This document shows, one piece after another, positions 34,964 to 41,529 of a DNA stretch of 41,529 nucleotides. Position numbers and translations under genes: made by a program. Position 1 is the stretch's first letter. Each line of letters opens with the position of its first letter. The notes under the pieces were generated by a model. That model saw nothing but the letters and a program-made list of their open reading frames with translations, had not been told where the DNA came from and did no database searches. The DNA is from Actinomycetes bacterium (GTDB lineage Bacteria > Actinomycetota > Thermoleophilia > Gaiellales > F1-60-MAGs149). The stretch covers positions 1 to 41,529 of the forward strand of contig JANYCN010000041.1 of the NCBI GenBank assembly GCA_025360225.1, in the 5' to 3' direction.

Positions 34964-35869
34964 TCAGAGCCGACCGATCGCCGCGAGCACGACGTCCCAG
35001 AACGCTGGGACGTCGATGCTCGTGACGACGGTCGCGTTCGCGGCGCGCCCCATCCGCATGTGGCGGTCGATGACCGTGCGACCGAGCGTGTGACGGCCTT
35101 CCGTCTCGACCTCAACGTACAGCTCTCGCGTCCCGAACAGCTCAGGGTGCGCGACGAAGGCGATCGTGCACGGGTCGTGGACGGGTGGCGACGCGAAGCC
35201 GAAGACGTCCCGGTAGGTGGACTCGAAGTAGCGCATCAGCCCGACCAGCGCCGGGCCGATCGGTGCCCGCAACGCGCCGATCCGGGCGAGGACGTCCTCG
35301 TTCGCGAGCGCCTGGTGGGTGACCTCGAGCGGCACGATGGTGAACGGGATCGCGCTCTCGAGCACGACGGCGACCGCCTCCGGGTCGGCGTAGGCGTTGA
35401 ACTCCGCGGCGGGCGTGACGTTGCCGATGCCGATCGCGCCGCCCATCCACACGACCCGGCCTGGTCTGGCACCACGGCCGATCGCCTCAGCGACGTTTGA
35501 CAGGGGCCCGGTCGCGACCAGCGTCACCTCGCCTGTCGCCTGCTCGACCAGCAGGTCGACGGCGTGGCGCGTCGCCACCGCCACGACGGGCTCTGGCAGA
35601 TCCGCGCCGTCGATCCCGCTCGCGCCGTGGATGTCGGGCGCGATCACCGGCTCGCGCGTCAACGGTCGGTCGCGTCCTGCGGCGAGCGGTACCTCCGTGA
35701 TGCCGGCGAGCGCCAGAACCGAGCGGGCGTTGCGGGTCGTGTTCTCGAGCGTGTGGTTCCCGACGACGGTGGTGATCAGGCGCAGGTCGACCGTCGGCAG
35801 ACCTGCGGCGAGGAGGATCGCGATCGCGTCGTCGTGGCCTGGGTCGCAGTCGAGGATAACGGGAAACAC
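34964..35869 (-). CDS. Inosine-uridine preferring nucleoside hydrolase family
   Basis: 301 residues from GTG. The Ca-binding N-terminal motif DCDPGHDDA (Asp 7, 9, 13, 14) is perfect. GNHTLENTTRNA, a TGPLSNVAEA block, GGAIG...GNVTPAAEFNAYADPEA and the C-terminal HDPCTIAF complete the family. It cleaves N-ribosidic bonds of purine/pyrimidine nucleosides for salvage. It is divergent from dxr, with at most ~29 bp between the starts, so the promoters must overlap. Confidence 0.92.
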   Translation of the reverse strand: MFPVILDCDPGHDDAIAILLAAGLPTVDLRLITTVVGNHTLENTTRNARSVLALAGITEVPLAAGRDRPLTREPVIAPDIHGASGIDGADLPEPVVAVATRHAVDLLVEQATGEVTLVATGPLSNVAEAIGRGARPGRVVWMGGAIGIGNVTPAAEFNAYADPEAVAVVLESAIPFTIVPLEVTHQALANEDVLARIGALRAPIGPALVGLMRYFESTYRDVFGFASPPVHDPCTIAFVAHPELFGTRELYVEVETEGRHTLGRTVIDRHMRMGRAANATVVTSIDVPAFWDVVLAAIGRL

Positions 35870-35898
35870 ACGTGAATCGTGGCATGGTTCGAGGGATG

Positions 35899-37029
35899 AT
35901 GCGCGTGGCAATCCTCGGGGCGACCGGGTCGATCGGGCGCCAGGCCCTCGAGGTCGCGGCCGCGCACGAGGACATCGAGGTCGTTGCGCTGGCAGCTGGC
36001 AGGGATACCGAGGGGCTCCTTCGAGCCGCTGCGGCACATGACGTCCACCTGCTGGCGATCGCAGACGCCACGGTCGCGCGCGCTGCGGGGATCACGCTTG
36101 GCGGGCCGGAGGGCGTGCTGCGTCTGGTGGCGGAGAGCGGTGCTGATCTCGTGCTGAACGCGATCGTCGGCGCCGCCGGGCTCGCCGCGAGCCTCGCCGC
36201 CCTCGCTGCCGGGGCCGATCTCGCGCTCGCGAACAAGGAGAGCCTCGTCGCAGGCGGGCCGATCGTGCTCGACGCCCTCGCTCGCTCGGGTCGGGTGCTC
36301 ATCCCCGTCGACTCCGAGCACTCGGCCCTCGCACAGTGTCTCGCGGGCGCCGAGGATGACGCCGTCGAGTCGGTCGTGCTGACGGCGTCGGGCGGGCCGT
36401 TTCGCGGACGCTCTGTTGCCGAGCTCGCCGAGGTCGGCGTCGCTGACGCGCTCGCCCATCCGACCTGGGCGATGGGCGAGAAGATCACCGTCGACTCGGC
36501 GACGCTGATGAACAAGGGCCTCGAGGTGATCGAGGCCCACTTCCTCTTTGGCCTCTCGTACGACCGCATCGAGGTCGTGGTGCACCCGCAGTCGATCGTG
36601 CACGGCATGGTGCGCTTGCGCGATGGCGCGCTGCTCGCCCACGTCGGGTGTCCGGACATGCGCGTGCCGATCTCCTACGCGCTCACCTACCCGCGGCGCT
36701 CCGCGACCGCCGCGCCGCGGCTCGACCTGACCCGCGCCTTCTCGCTCGACTTCGCTCCGCCCGACACGGACACGTTCCGCTGCCTCGCGCTGGCCCGTGC
36801 CGCGGGGATTGCCGGCGGCGGCGCGCCGTGCGTGCTGAACGCCGCGAACGAGGAGGCGGTGGCGGCGTTCCTCGCCGGGCGCATCCGCTTCCTTGACATC
36901 GCGGCGCTGGTCGAGGACGCCCTTGACGCGGTCGACAGCGGGCTCGTCGTGACCCTCGACGACGTCCTCGCCGCGGACGCGGCAGCGCGTTTGGCCGTCT
37001 CGCGACGCCTTCTGGCGGTCGTCGGATGA
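35899..37029 (+). CDS. dxr: 1-deoxy-D-xylulose 5-phosphate reductoisomerase
   Basis: 376 residues from this ATG; ATG 35896 or GTG 35872 would add 1 or 9 residues. NADPH motif GATGSIGRQAL, ALANKESLVAGG, and the DSEHSALAQCL metal site are intact; SGGPFRG and HPTWAMGEKITVDSATLMNKGLE are typical. It makes MEP, first committed step of the non-mevalonate isoprenoid pathway. Overlaps rseP by 4 bp. Confidence 0.95.
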   Translation: MRVAILGATGSIGRQALEVAAAHEDIEVVALAAGRDTEGLLRAAAAHDVHLLAIADATVARAAGITLGGPEGVLRLVAESGADLVLNAIVGAAGLAASLAALAAGADLALANKESLVAGGPIVLDALARSGRVLIPVDSEHSALAQCLAGAEDDAVESVVLTASGGPFRGRSVAELAEVGVADALAHPTWAMGEKITVDSATLMNKGLEVIEAHFLFGLSYDRIEVVVHPQSIVHGMVRLRDGALLAHVGCPDMRVPISYALTYPRRSATAAPRLDLTRAFSLDFAPPDTDTFRCLALARAAGIAGGGAPCVLNAANEEAVAAFLAGRIRFLDIAALVEDALDAVDSGLVVTLDDVLAADAAARLAVSRRLLAVVG

Positions 37030-38294
37030 GCTATCTGATCGGCGTGGCCGGGCTCCTGTTGCTCGTGTTCATCCACGAGCTCGGGCACTTCGTCGTGGCG
37101 AAGGCGGTCGGCGCGCGCGCGACGAAGTTCTACGTCGGCTTCCCGCCCGCGGTGGTGAAGTTCCGCCGTGGTGACACGGAGTACGGGCTCGGCGCGATCC
37201 CGCTCGGCGGCTACGTGCGCATCCCCGGCATGTCGCGCCCCCAGCCCTCTGACCTCTACCGCGTCGTGGACGCCGCCGACGAGGCGCGTCTCCGGCGCCC
37301 TGACGACGACGATGACAACCTGACGGCTGCTGTTCAGGCCGTCTCCGTCGCGCTTGGCCGGGGTCCGGCCGAGGCGCGTGGCGTGATCGGCGCCGCCCGC
37401 GCCGCCCTCGAGCGCGACCGCGACCTCCTCGTCGACCGCACGTTCCGTCAGGCGGCGAAGGATCTCGACCGGATCACCGACGACGTTGATGTGACGGCGT
37501 ACTGGACGCTCGCGCCGTGGAAGCAGATCGCGATCTCCGTTGCCGGCCCTGCTGCGAACGTGGTCGCTGCGATCGTCATCCTCGCCGCGCTCTTCGTTGC
37601 AGGGACACCGGTCGCGCGCGACACCGGGCTCGTGGCGGGCGTGACGGTCGGGTCGCCGGCCGCCGCCGCGGGAATCCGTGCCGGTGATCACGTCGTCGCG
37701 ATCGGGACGCACGCGGTCGCCGACTCCGTCGGCATCGGGCGCTGGATCCAGGCGTCGCACGGCACGCCGGTCGTCGTCACCGTCAAGCGCGCCGGCGCTC
37801 GTCTCACCCTGCCGGCCGTCGCCGCCGGCTACCAGCCGGCGGGCCGTCGCTACGTCGTTGGCATCTCGCTGCGGATGGAGCAGGTCGGCACCGTGCAGGA
37901 GTCCCCCTTCGCCGCTACCGGCCACGCGCTGCAGGAGTCCTGGCGCTACGTGCGGGAATCGGGAGTTGCGATCACGCAGGTCTTCACGCCGCACGGTCGC
38001 GAGAACCTTCAGGGCCCGATCGGCATCGTTGCCTCGTCTGCTGGCGCCGTTGACCAGGGGTACTACGTGGCCGAGCTCGCGGCGATCTCCCTCGCGCTCG
38101 CGCTCGCCAACATGCTACCGGTGCTGCCGCTTGATGGCGGGCACGTGTTCTGGACGCTCGTCGGCGTCGTTCGTGGTGGTCGGCCGGTGCCAAGGTCGAT
38201 CCTCGAGCGCGTGGCGCTCGTCGGCATCGCCGTGTTCGCCCTGCTCGCGATCATCATGGCGAACCAGGACATCGGGCGGCTGATGGCGCCGTAG
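37026..38294 (+). CDS. rseP: RseP-type site-2 protease with PDZ domain (M50)
   Basis: 422 residues. The zinc motif HELGH is at 17-21 in the first membrane helix. LGAIPLGGYVRIPGM follows, then a ~100-residue charged insertion (about 80-160), a second helix, a PDZ domain (about 200-285), and NMLPVLPLDGGHVFW as second metal motif. It cuts membrane anti-sigma factors or signal peptide remnants. The dxr-rseP-ispG order is conserved in actinobacteria. Confidence 0.93.
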   Translation: MSYLIGVAGLLLLVFIHELGHFVVAKAVGARATKFYVGFPPAVVKFRRGDTEYGLGAIPLGGYVRIPGMSRPQPSDLYRVVDAADEARLRRPDDDDDNLTAAVQAVSVALGRGPAEARGVIGAARAALERDRDLLVDRTFRQAAKDLDRITDDVDVTAYWTLAPWKQIAISVAGPAANVVAAIVILAALFVAGTPVARDTGLVAGVTVGSPAAAAGIRAGDHVVAIGTHAVADSVGIGRWIQASHGTPVVVTVKRAGARLTLPAVAAGYQPAGRRYVVGISLRMEQVGTVQESPFAATGHALQESWRYVRESGVAITQVFTPHGRENLQGPIGIVASSAGAVDQGYYVAELAAISLALALANMLPVLPLDGGHVFWTLVGVVRGGRPVPRSILERVALVGIAVFALLAIIMANQDIGRLMAP

Positions 38295-38327
38295 CGGCGG
38301 CGTGGGACGGCTACTCTAAGCCGTAGG

Positions 38328-39440
38328 ATGCCCGTCACGCGACAGATCCACGTTGGCGGCGTCGCGATCGGCGGTGGCGCCCCCGTCGTCGTGCAGTCGA
38401 TGGCGACGACGAAGACGCATGACGTCGACGCCACCCTCGCCCAGGTGACGGCGCTCGCCGATGCCGGCTGTGAGATCGTCCGCGTCGCCGTCCCCGGCAT
38501 CCCCGATGCCGATGCGCTCGCGCTGATCGTCCGCGACGCGCCGGTGCCGATCATCGCCGACATCCACTTCAACGCCTCGCTGGCGATCCGCGCGATGGAC
38601 GCTGGCGTCGCCGCGGTGCGGATCAACCCGGGCAACATCGGCGGCGAGGTGAAGGTCGAGCAGGTGGTGCGAAAGGCGATCGAGACGGGGACGCCGCTGC
38701 GGATCGGCGCGAACTCCGGCTCGCTGCCGGAGCACCTGCGTCCGCTTGCGACCGCTGACCCGGCCGGTGCGCTCGTGAAGGCGGCGCAGGAGGAGATCGA
38801 GGTGCTCGAGCGCCTCGGCTTCCACGACTTCAAGATCAGCGTCAAGTCGACCTCGGTGCCGGTGATGATCTCCGCCTACCGGCGCCTGTCAGAGCTCGTT
38901 GACTACCCGCTGCACCTGGGCGTGACGGAGGCCGGGACGCTGATCACGGGCGCCGTCAAGTCGGCCGTCGGGATCGGCGCGCTGCTGCTCGAGGGCATCG
39001 GCGACACGATCCGCGTCTCGCTCTCGACCGATCCGGTCGAGGAGGTGCGCGTCGCCTACGAGATCCTGAAGGCGCTCGGGTTGCGGAAGTTCGGGCCCGA
39101 GCTGATCGCCTGCCCGTCCTGCGGTCGCACCAACGTCGAGGTGCACTCCCTCGCCGAGACGGTCGAGGATCGCCTGCGTGCCTACAAGCAGCACTTCGAG
39201 GTCGCCGTGATGGGGTGTGCGGTGAACGGTCCGGGGGAGGCGGGGGACGCCGACTTCGGCATCGCCGGTGGGCGCGACGCCGGGCACATCTACGCCCACG
39301 GCGCGGTGCTGCGTCGCGTCCCGCAGGAGCGCCTCGTTGAGGAGCTGTTCGCGGAGATCGACGGCTGGATCGCGAAGGGCATGCCGCGCCCGACCCGTGG
39401 CCGACGCAAGCTCGACCTACCTGTTCTCACCGGAGGCTGA
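38328..39440 (+). CDS. ispG: 4-hydroxy-3-methylbut-2-enyl-diphosphate synthase
   Basis: 370 residues. TIM-barrel part: VVVQSMATTKTHDV, IIADIHFNASLA, RINPGNIG, GANSGSLP. The C-terminal 4Fe-4S ligands are CPSC in IACPSCGRTNVE and the Cys of MGCAVNGPGEA. It makes HMBPP from MEcPP, the penultimate MEP pathway step. TACTCT (38312-38317) lies 10 nt upstream of the ATG, so it can be transcribed separately from dxr-rseP. Confidence 0.95.
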   Translation: MPVTRQIHVGGVAIGGGAPVVVQSMATTKTHDVDATLAQVTALADAGCEIVRVAVPGIPDADALALIVRDAPVPIIADIHFNASLAIRAMDAGVAAVRINPGNIGGEVKVEQVVRKAIETGTPLRIGANSGSLPEHLRPLATADPAGALVKAAQEEIEVLERLGFHDFKISVKSTSVPVMISAYRRLSELVDYPLHLGVTEAGTLITGAVKSAVGIGALLLEGIGDTIRVSLSTDPVEEVRVAYEILKALGLRKFGPELIACPSCGRTNVEVHSLAETVEDRLRAYKQHFEVAVMGCAVNGPGEAGDADFGIAGGRDAGHIYAHGAVLRRVPQERLVEELFAEIDGWIAKGMPRPTRGRRKLDLPVLTGG

Positions 39441-39441
39441 C

Positions 39442-39624
39442 GTGCAGCTCGACGTCGATCGACAGAAGGGGATCACGGTCGCCGTCGCGGTCGTCGTTTG
39501 CACCTCGATCCTGAAACGGTCACGGCTCGCCCGCCTCGTCGCCGTCGTTGGTGTCGGCGCCGTCGGCTACCACCGGCTCGCCGGCAAGGAGCCGGTCTGG
39601 CACGACGTGCAGGCGCCTCGTTGA
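39442..39624 (+). CDS. Small membrane protein of unknown function
   Basis: 60 residues from GTG, with GGAGG about 7 nt upstream. One to two hydrophobic stretches (ITVAVAVVVCTSIL and LVAVVGVGAVGY) flank a basic KRSRLAR. It starts 1 bp after the ispG stop, and its stop overlaps the next TTG start (ttga), so translational coupling argues it is real. No family recognised. Confidence 0.6.
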   Translation: MQLDVDRQKGITVAVAVVVCTSILKRSRLARLVAVVGVGAVGYHRLAGKEPVWHDVQAPR

Positions 39625-41120
39625 CGACCCTTGCCGAGGTCGAGCAGCAGCTGGCGCCGCTCGAGGCGGCCGCCTACGAGGCGGGCTGGCAGCTCGCGAT
39701 CGACGCGAACGACGCGAACCAGGCGGCCGCGCTCGTCGCGAACCTCGCCTACGAGAAGGCGCTCGGCGCTCCGGCACTGCACGCGGTCGCGCTCGACGCG
39801 GACGACGACGCGCGTCGTGATGTCCTGCGGCTGATGACGACGCCGCGGCAGCGTCCAGCGGCGCTGACGGAGAGCATCGTCACGCTCGAGACCGCGCTCT
39901 ATGCCCGCCTCACGACGTTCCGCGCGCCGCTTCGCGGCAGCGACGTTGGCGACAACGAGCTCGACGCGATCCTGTTGTCGAGCTCCGACGTTGCGTTGCG
40001 CGAGGACGCCTGGCGCGCCTCCCGCGTCGTTGGCGACGTGGTGTCCGACGACCTTCTGACCCTCGTTGGGCTGCGCAACGAGGCGGCGCGGGCGCTCGGC
40101 TTCCGTGACCACTACGCGATGGCGCTCGAGACGCAGGAGATCGACGAGAGCTGGCTCTTCCGGCTCCTCGATGACCTCGATGTCGCGCTCGCGCCGGCCT
40201 GGCTCGCCGAGCGTGCTGCGATCGACGTTGACGTCCGTGAACGGCTCGCCCTGTCGCCGGACGAGCCGATCCGTCCGTGGCACCTGTTCGACCGCTTCTT
40301 CCAGGACGCGCCGACGCCGAGCGCCGACCCGCTCGAGGGCGTGGCGTCGACCGTTGACATCCTCGCGGCGTGTCGTCGCTACTTCGCCGATCTCGGACAT
40401 GACGTCGATCCGATCCTCGCCCGCAGCGACCTGTACCCGCGTGAGGGGAAGAACCAGCACGCCTTCCAGGTCACCGTCGGCCGGGGTGACGACATTCGAA
40501 CGCTCTGCAACATCGAGCCGTCGCTGCGCTGGCTCGAGACGACGCTCCACGAGCTCGGTCACGCCGTCTATGACCAGTCCATCGATCCGAGCCTGCCGTG
40601 GCTTGTCCGCGTCCCTGCGCACATCTTCACGACCGAGGCGATCGCGATGTACCACGGGCGCAAAGGGCGCGACGGCACGTTCCTCGAACGGTACGCGGGC
40701 CTTCCGGCCTCGGTCGCCCACGATCCGCTGAACAGCTCGATCACGCGGCGCAACCTCCACGTCTTCGTTGCGTGGGTGCAGGTGATGGCGCGGTTCGAGC
40801 GTGCGCTCTACGCCGACCCGAGGGCCGACCTGAACGCCACGTGGTGGGCGCTCGTCGAGCGATTCCAGCGCGTCACGCGTCCGGATGGCGATCGCCCGGG
40901 GGAGTGGGCGACGAAGATGCACCTCGTTGCAGCGCCGGTCTACTACCACAACTACCTGCTTGGTGAGATCTGCGCGTCGCAGCTGGCGGCGACCGTTCCG
41001 AGCGCGGAGCTCCGGGAACGGTTTCTCGCGCCGGGACGCTCGCTCCGTTGGGACGCCCTGGTCGAGAAGGTGACTGGGTTGCCACTGGGCGTGGCAGCGT
41101 TCGTTCAGGACCTTTCATGA
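39621..41120 (+). CDS. M2/M3-like zinc metallopeptidase
   Basis: 499 residues from a TTG start that overlaps the preceding stop. Mostly helical. The gluzincin motif is LHELGHAVYD (HExxH), and the third ligand Glu is in FTTEAIAMYHGR about 25 residues on. The block HLVAAPVYYHNYLLGEICASQL near the C terminus resembles the peptidyl-dipeptidase (M2) and oligopeptidase (M3) substrate-binding segment. No signal peptide, so cytoplasmic oligopeptide degradation is likely. Assignment between M2 and M3 is uncertain. Confidence 0.82.
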   Translation: MTTLAEVEQQLAPLEAAAYEAGWQLAIDANDANQAAALVANLAYEKALGAPALHAVALDADDDARRDVLRLMTTPRQRPAALTESIVTLETALYARLTTFRAPLRGSDVGDNELDAILLSSSDVALREDAWRASRVVGDVVSDDLLTLVGLRNEAARALGFRDHYAMALETQEIDESWLFRLLDDLDVALAPAWLAERAAIDVDVRERLALSPDEPIRPWHLFDRFFQDAPTPSADPLEGVASTVDILAACRRYFADLGHDVDPILARSDLYPREGKNQHAFQVTVGRGDDIRTLCNIEPSLRWLETTLHELGHAVYDQSIDPSLPWLVRVPAHIFTTEAIAMYHGRKGRDGTFLERYAGLPASVAHDPLNSSITRRNLHVFVAWVQVMARFERALYADPRADLNATWWALVERFQRVTRPDGDRPGEWATKMHLVAAPVYYHNYLLGEICASQLAATVPSAELRERFLAPGRSLRWDALVEKVTGLPLGVAAFVQDLS

Positions 41121-41136
41121 CAATGTTGTCATGAAA
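41113..41136. promoter_or_regulatory. 24-nt perfect palindrome, candidate operator
   Basis: Arms tttcatgacaa and ttgtcatgaaa around a central tg overlap the stop codon of the metallopeptidase gene. The next ~45 bp are far more A+T-rich than the surroundings, with possible -35 TTGCTG (41138-41143) and -10 TATTCT (41162-41167) 18 nt apart. It looks like a repressor-controlled promoter, but no plausible gene follows in the window. Confidence 0.55.
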
Positions 41137-41185
41137 CTTGCTGAATTCAACGAAATCGTAGTATTCTTGTGGTCTCCCTAGTCGG

Positions 41186-41263
41186 CGTGCCGGGTGGCGA
41201 AGCTGCCCGGCACGTCCAACGCTCCGCCGTCCGGGCGCGGGCGAAGCACTCCTAGTAGTGCTT
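41186..41263 (+). terminator. Two hairpins downstream of the metallopeptidase gene
   Basis: cgtgccggg/cccggcacg (41186-41214) and aagcact/agtgctt (41244-41263, followed by t). Either may end transcription from the left, or, for the second, from the right. No gene is supported in 41137-41529. Confidence 0.5.
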
Positions 41264-41394
41264 TGTGTAGTGGTTATTCGCGGTGGTGGAAGAGGACGAG
41301 TTGGTGGTGGTTGACGGGTTGGTGGCAGCTGCGGCAGTAAGCCGTCCCAGCAGGTGAACGCCGGTTGGAGGAGCCGGACGATCGCGGGGAGGGT

Positions 41395-41480
41395 TAGCGA
41401 CAGGGCTTGCTGGGGCAAGCTCAAGCGGCGCGCGGCGTTCCCGCGAAGCCCACGTTCCGGCACGCAGAGCGGGCCGGGGC
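41395..41480 (-). repeat. Dispersed hairpin element, copy D (partial, minus orientation)
   Basis: The reverse complement of 41420-41480 matches 34085-34145 of copy C through ccggcccgct, tgccgga, cgtgggcttcgcggga and gcgcgccgcttg. Next to it, cagcaagccctg resembles the copy C 3' part. The central hairpins are absent. A short stop-free stretch at about 41279-41395 (minus) encodes AYCRSCHQPVNHHQLVLFHHRE, a zinc-ribbon-like remnant without a start codon. Confidence 0.65.
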
Positions 41481-41529
41481 GTGGTCGCCGCGAGCTCGAG
41501 CAGCATCCGCGTGTTGCCAAGGGTGTTGG

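Noticed and set aside
41221-41529. HNH endonuclease or transposase gene at the right edge
   Set aside because: Only a short zinc-ribbon-like stretch without a start codon, preceded by an in-frame stop; the rest is repeat copy D.

Overview
The window is GC-rich bacterial DNA, about 70% G+C by eye. Gene order and protein families point to an actinobacterium, most likely class Thermoleophilia (Solirubrobacterales-like). That placement is inference. It rests on the SepF/YggT/DivIVA division cluster, frequent GTG and TTG starts, -10-like TANNNT hexamers just upstream of many start codons, and a large secreted protein of Cys-paired Ig-like repeats.

Layout. 1-456: tandem array of a ~162 bp repeat. 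457-1701: a small site-2 protease and a PilZ protein whose promoter matches the sigma-28 (FliA/WhiG) consensus. 1.86-4.0 kb: pgeF-yggS-sepF, part of the division cluster. 4.0-15.8 kb: an accessory block with a 1281-residue secreted Ig-repeat protein, a glutamine-synthetase-family enzyme with a PuuD-like hydrolase, a degraded amine-dehydrogenase-like flavoprotein, a VapBC pair, a VKOR/DsbA disulfide-forming pair, a small membrane protein and an MFS transporter. 15.8-17.7 kb: the division cluster resumes with proC-yggT-divIVA. 17.7-22.7 kb: DUF2182/DUF1326 genes, then a SAM riboswitch with terminator ahead of metY-metX-metW. 22.7-24.4 kb: dksA-like, lspA, rluD. 24.5-26.6 kb: a broken globin-coupled chemoreceptor gene and an EamA transporter. 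26.9-31.4 kb: rpsB-tsf-pyrH-frr-uppS-cdsA. 31.5-35.9 kb: two adjacent paralogous M29 aminopeptidases, a dispersed repeat, a secreted protein of unknown function and a nucleoside hydrolase. 35.9-39.6 kb: dxr-rseP-ispG and a small membrane protein. 39.6-41.1 kb: a zinc metallopeptidase. 41.1-41.5 kb: a 24-nt perfect palindrome, two hairpins and another copy of the dispersed repeat.

Functional themes. Division and envelope genes (sepF, yggT, divIVA, pgeF, lspA, uppS, cdsA, rseP) and isoprenoid-pathway genes (dxr, ispG, uppS) form the conserved backbone. Methionine synthesis is under SAM control. VKOR and DsbA could supply the disulfides expected in the nearby Ig-repeat protein, since each of its ten modules carries one Cys pair.

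The least explained material is non-coding: a dispersed hairpin-rich intergenic element seen at four loci in both orientations, and the left-edge tandem array. Two genes are broken by in-frame TAG codons plus frameshifts, which could be real decay or assembly error.
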